Shown here in pieces: positions 6,419 to 8,570 of a DNA stretch of 8,570 bases (position 1 is the first letter of the stretch; each line of letters opens with the position of its first letter). Source of the DNA: CALESS01 sp964405455 (GTDB taxonomy: Bacteria > Chloroflexota > Anaerolineae > Anaerolineales > Anaerolineaceae); NCBI GenBank assembly GCA_964405455.1, contig CAYOOA010000089.1, positions 1 to 8,570 of the forward strand, written 5' to 3'. The notes beneath the pieces were generated by a model that saw only the letters and a program-made list of their open reading frames with translations, did no database searches and had not been told where the DNA came from. Made by a program: the position numbers and the translations under genes.

Positions 6419-6551
6419 TTCGGGATAAGCTCAATTCGGTAAGCTGTCATCCTGAGCGGAGCGAAGGATCTGAATTAGCAAAAGGAAGATGCTTCGGGCC
6501 AAATAACGGCCCTCAGCATGACATAACAAGTGCTGTTTTTGTTATCCCGAA
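6419..6551. repeat. 133-bp imperfect palindrome, likely a dispersed non-coding repeat
   Basis: The ends TTCGGGATAA (6419-6428) and TTATCCCGAA (6542-6551) are perfect 10-bp reverse complements. Inside them, TGTCATCCTGAG (6445-6456) pairs with CTCAGCATGACA (6512-6523) at 11 of 12 positions. CGAAGGATCT (6462-6471) pairs with AGATGCTTCG (6487-6496) at 9 of 10. A side hairpin GGGCC-AAATAAC-GGCCC occupies 6496-6512. ATAACAA (6523-6529) can also pair with TTGTTAT (6539-6545), so alternative folds exist. The core resembles a repeat I recall from many copies between genes in Chloroflexota and other bacteria. It contains no open reading frame and lies just after the esterase gene, where it may also end transcription (TGCTGTTTTTG at 6531-6541). 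Confidence 0.75.
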
Positions 6552-6664
6552 CTGATGTTAAATAGCAACCGCTGATGCAGGAGGGATCACGGTCTGCTTG
6601 GTGAGATGACTCGTAGTATTTCTTCATGTTCCTGTGGTAATGGTTTCAAGAAAAGAGGAACACC

Positions 6665-7285
6665 ATGACTGTCTTGAACCGGATTGCCTTCTTCCAACAC
6701 CGCCGGGATGAAATCCCCAACGTGTTATTGGGCCGCGAGCTGGCTGAGATGGAAGATCGGGCCGGGCTGGATGAAATTGCCGCCCATCTGCGCGACCCTA
6801 ATGCCAACGTGGCCTCCGACTGTCTGAAGGTGCTCTACGAAGCCGGCTACCTGCGCCCGGACCTGGTTGCGCCGTACGTGGAGGATTTCCTGGCGCTGCT
6901 TACGCAGCGCAACAACCGCCTGGTGTGGGGTGCCATGATTGCCCTCGGTTTGATCGCCCCCCTGCAGGCGGAGCGCCTTTTCGCCGAGCGTCAAAAAATT
7001 ATTGAAATCATGGCCAACGGCTCGGTCATCACCGTGGATAACGGCATCCAGGTGTTGGCGGGCATCGCCTCCACCGCGGAGGAATACACCCGGGAAATCT
7101 TCCCTATCCTGCTCCAACACCTGCGCACCTGCCGGGAGAAGGAAATCGCCCAGCACGGCGAGCGGATTTCAGCAGCGGTCAATGATGCCAACCGCGCCGC
7201 CTTCGTGGAGGTGCTCGCCGCCCGCCTGCCCGCTTTGACCGAATCCCAGGCTGCCCGCGTGCGCAAGCTCATCCGCAAGGTATAA
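6665..7285 (+). CDS. HEAT-repeat-like helical protein of unknown function
   Basis: This encodes a 206-aa, mostly alpha-helical cytoplasmic protein. Residues 34-64 (GLDEIAAHLRDPNANVASDC, then LKVLYEAGYLRPD) and 65-100 (VAPYVEDFLALL, then NNRLVWGAMIALGLIA) look like paired helices with the Asp-Pro/Asn turn and small-residue packing of HEAT or ARM repeats. A third pair follows near 120-150 (GIQVLAGIASTAEEYTREIFPILLQHL). The C-terminus is basic (ARVRKLIRKV). Such proteins are usually scaffolds for protein partners; no catalytic motif is seen. ATG 6665 has GAGGAA at 6655-6660. No obvious promoter was found in 6552-6664. The TAA stop lies within TATAAT (7281-7286), which could serve as a -10 for the next gene but lacks a matching -35. 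The family call is structural, not by name. Confidence 0.78.
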   Translation: MTVLNRIAFFQHRRDEIPNVLLGRELAEMEDRAGLDEIAAHLRDPNANVASDCLKVLYEAGYLRPDLVAPYVEDFLALLTQRNNRLVWGAMIALGLIAPLQAERLFAERQKIIEIMANGSVITVDNGIQVLAGIASTAEEYTREIFPILLQHLRTCREKEIAQHGERISAAVNDANRAAFVEVLAARLPALTESQAARVRKLIRKV

Positions 7286-7309
7286 TTCTGCGGATATTTC
7301 AACCAATAT

Positions 7310-7334
7310 CTCTGTGACCTCTGAGCCTCTGTGG
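7310..7334. repeat. Short CTCTGTG-type tandem repeat
   Basis: Three units of 8-9 nt stand head to tail: CTCTGTGAC (7310-7318), CTCTGAGC (7319-7326) and CTCTGTGG (7327-7334). The opposite strand reads as CACAGAG-type units, a form I recall as a dispersed repeat in many bacterial intergenic regions. It lies only 10 nt upstream of the ribosome site of the MOSC gene. Confidence 0.6.
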
Positions 7335-7344
7335 TTCAATAATG

Positions 7345-7350
7345 AAAGGA
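7345..7350 (+). promoter_or_regulatory. Ribosome binding site selecting ATG 7357 over ATG 7342
   Basis: AAAGGA is separated by 6 nt from ATG 7357. The upstream in-frame ATG at 7342 is preceded by GGTTCAATA, with no Shine-Dalgarno, and would itself contain this site. Confidence 0.65.
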
Positions 7351-7356
7351 TTCCCG

Positions 7357-7932
7357 ATGCCAAATCCACCCATTCTCACCGGAACCACCCTGGCCGTGTT
7401 GATCTGCAACCGGGCTGATTCAATTCTCTCCACCCGCTTCCCGCAGGTGGAGGTAGCTTTTGAGGGCTTTACCGGTGAAAAGCATAGCGGTTTTACCCGC
7501 CCTGCTGACAGCCGCACCCCCTACTACACCCGCGGGACGCCTATCCGCAACACCCGCCAGGTGACCATCCTCTCCGCGGAGGAGATGGCGGAAGCCGCCC
7601 GCAACCTGGGCATCCCGGAAATCCTGCCGGAGTGGATCGGGACCAACTTGCTGCTGGCCGGCATCCCGCGCCTGACGCAACTGCCGCCCAACACCCGCCT
7701 GGTGTTCGAAAGTGGGGCGGTGCTGGCTGTGACCTCCGATAATTATCCCTGCAAATATGCCGGCAAGTCGATAGCGGAAGCCGTCGGCCGCCCGGAACTG
7801 GCTGATCTTTATCCCAGGGCTGCCATGGGGTTGCGCGGCGTGGTGGCGGTGGCGGAACTGCCCGGCCTGATCCGTGAAGGGGACAGCGTGACGGTCCACC
7901 TTGGCCGCCAGACGCTCTACACGGTTGAGTAA
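7357..7932 (+). CDS. MOSC-domain protein
   Basis: This encodes a 191-aa protein made almost entirely of one MOSC (molybdenum cofactor sulfurase C-terminal) domain, about the size of stand-alone bacterial MOSC proteins. Typical features are the early GFTGEKHSGF segment (37-46), RQVTILSAEE (67-76), the GTNLLLAGI stretch (95-103) in place of GENL, and the conserved Cys132 in DNYPCKYAGK. In this family the Cys is thought to carry sulfur for transfer to molybdenum cofactor or another metal centre. A C-terminal strand with ELPGLIREGDSV completes the beta-barrel. There is no Fe-S or PLP domain attached. The start chosen is ATG 7357. It lies 71 nt after the HEAT-like gene on the same strand, so co-transcription is possible. 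No molybdenum enzyme or cofactor gene is in the window, so the acceptor is unknown. Confidence 0.9.
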   Translation: MPNPPILTGTTLAVLICNRADSILSTRFPQVEVAFEGFTGEKHSGFTRPADSRTPYYTRGTPIRNTRQVTILSAEEMAEAARNLGIPEILPEWIGTNLLLAGIPRLTQLPPNTRLVFESGAVLAVTSDNYPCKYAGKSIAEAVGRPELADLYPRAAMGLRGVVAVAELPGLIREGDSVTVHLGRQTLYTVE

Positions 7933-7957
7933 CCGGGGCCAGGTACATCAAATTGAC

Positions 7958-8013
7958 TGGTCGCAGGGGGTGATCCGTTTTTATTGTCTGCGACCATCTA
8001 CCCCTTCGGGGTA
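7958..8013. other. Two adjacent hairpins between convergent genes
   Basis: TGGTCGCAG (7958-7966) and CTGCGACCA (7988-7996) pair perfectly over 9 bp around a 21-nt loop. Immediately after, TACCCC (7999-8004) pairs with GGGGTA (8008-8013) around TTC. The first loop contains GGGGT and ATCCGT (7973-7978), which could pair with ACCCC (8000-8004) and ACGGAT (8027-8032), so a pseudoknotted fold is possible. It may be a structured 3' untranslated region of the MOSC mRNA, a small RNA or a first terminator. Only the pairing is seen. Confidence 0.45.
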
Positions 8014-8046
8014 CTTTGCGTAATCTACGGATGCTGATAGAAATAA

Positions 8047-8085
8047 AAAAGAATTCAGAAATCTCCGCAATTTCTGAATTCTTTT
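8047..8085. terminator. Bidirectional intrinsic terminator
   Basis: AAAAGAATTCAGAAAT (8047-8062) and ATTTCTGAATTCTTTT (8070-8085) are perfect 16-bp reverse complements with the loop CTCCGCA. A-runs lie on the left and T-runs on the right, so it works in both directions. It lies between the MOSC gene (plus) and the membrane-protein gene (minus), which converge on it; this is the expected place and form for a shared terminator. Confidence 0.88.
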
Positions 8086-8106
8086 CGTATTTTCAGTTTT
8101 TTTCCG

Positions 8107-8570
8107 TTACCTTCCGTGAAAATCCATGGTCATTTTTTCCCCGGCCAGGGTGTTGATCTCCATCAGGCAGCCGGCCAGCACCAGGATCTCGCCAAGCATT
8201 TCCAGCGATTCCTTGATCAAAATTCCGGCGGCAAACGTGTTCTGCCCCACCGCCAGGTTGATCTGCAGGTACTGCCCGCCGAGCGCCCCGACCAGCAGCA
8301 AGAACAAGCCCGCCCCGATCCACAGCCGCGAGATGCCGTCAGTCCGCCGGATAAAAAAGAAGAAACCCAAGCACAGGCTGATGAAAATGACTCCCAGCGG
8401 CACGCAAACCAGGAAGGATTTGACGAAGATGGTGTGGTAGATCACCTCGCGCAGGTCAGCCGCCTCCTCCAGCGAAAGCAGGGCGAAGAAACCGGCAAAG
8501 ACCGGCCAGAAGAAGCCCCAGCGGGGCTGCTTCTGCAAGCGCCGGATCACCAGCGCTGCCAGGGCAATCG
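8107..8570 (-). CDS. Multi-pass membrane protein of unknown function (5' truncated)
   Basis: The visible 153 codons end at TAA (8109-8107). A GTG at 8550 could start the protein, but the six codons before it are open and hydrophobic (IALAAL) up to the window edge. This stretch looks like the end of a further helix, so the true start is probably outside. Three clear helices follow: WGFFWPVFAGFFALL, FLVCVPLGVIFISLCLGFFFF and LWIGAGLFLLLVGALGG. A fourth, amphipathic helix carries acidic residues (KESLEMLGEILVLAGCLMEI). The segments LSLEEAADLRE and ESLEMLGE resemble a family of hypothetical bacterial membrane proteins with conserved acidic groups beside helices (SLDEA...HE and EExxEMLG), known to me only from recall. 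It converges on the MOSC gene and shares its terminator. No function is proposed. Confidence 0.75.
   Translation of the reverse strand, partial: IALAALVIRRLQKQPRWGFFWPVFAGFFALLSLEEAADLREVIYHTIFVKSFLVCVPLGVIFISLCLGFFFFIRRTDGISRLWIGAGLFLLLVGALGGQYLQINLAVGQNTFAAGILIKESLEMLGEILVLAGCLMEINTLAGEKMTMDFHGR

Noticed and set aside
7281..7286. TATAAT as a promoter for the MOSC gene
   Set aside because: A perfect -10 word, but no -35 match at 16-18 bp; the nearest TTGACC (7235-7240) is 40 nt away. It also coincides with the stop codon of the HEAT-like gene.

Overview
The window reads as ordinary chromosomal DNA from a free-living, GC-rich bacterium. The best guess is a member of the Chloroflexota (Anaerolineae-like), perhaps from a metagenome-assembled genome. 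This rests on three things recalled from such genomes rather than searched: a small secreted protein with a GYWAG segment and an aromatic-LP-x-x-x-R tail, a TGTCATCCTGAG...GAAGGATCT palindromic repeat, and a CTCTGTG-type short tandem repeat. Genes are compact, with Shine-Dalgarno sites and ATGA stop/start overlaps. No tRNA, rRNA, CRISPR array, transposase or phage gene is visible.

Layout, left to right. (1) 1-368: the 3' end of a DEAD-box RNA helicase gene, followed by a perfect hairpin at 388-412. (2) 417-2710: a promoter and a two-gene transporter operon, an MFS exporter (513-1751) coupled through an ATGA overlap to an EamA/DMT permease (1748-2710). (3) 2711-4490: a promoter with a long leader of about 190 nt, then two secreted-protein genes 12 nt apart. 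These are a 404-aa exported protein (2951-4165) and a 91-aa exported protein ending in IFLPIVIR (4178-4453), with a likely terminator after them. This block looks less GC-rich than its flanks. (4) 4513-6412: an inverted repeat and promoter, then a SAM-dependent methyltransferase (4623-5444) overlapping by ATGA an HSL-family alpha/beta-hydrolase (5441-6412). (5) 6419-6551: a 133-bp imperfect palindrome, probably a copy of a dispersed non-coding repeat. (6) 6665-7932: a HEAT-repeat-like protein (6665-7285), then a short CTCTGTG tandem repeat and a MOSC-domain protein (7357-7932). (7) 7958-8085: a hairpin-rich intergenic stretch ending in a strong bidirectional terminator between convergent genes. 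(8) 8107-8570, minus strand: the 3' part of a multi-pass membrane protein gene that runs off the right edge.

Genes cooperate only within the small operons. The transporters probably form one export unit, the two secreted proteins are probably made together at the cell surface, and the methyltransferase and esterase may act on related small molecules. I see no convincing new multi-gene defence, mobile or biosynthetic system. The least explained items are the secreted pair with its short C-terminal tail, the palindromic repeat at 6419-6551 and the structured 3' region at 7958-8046.
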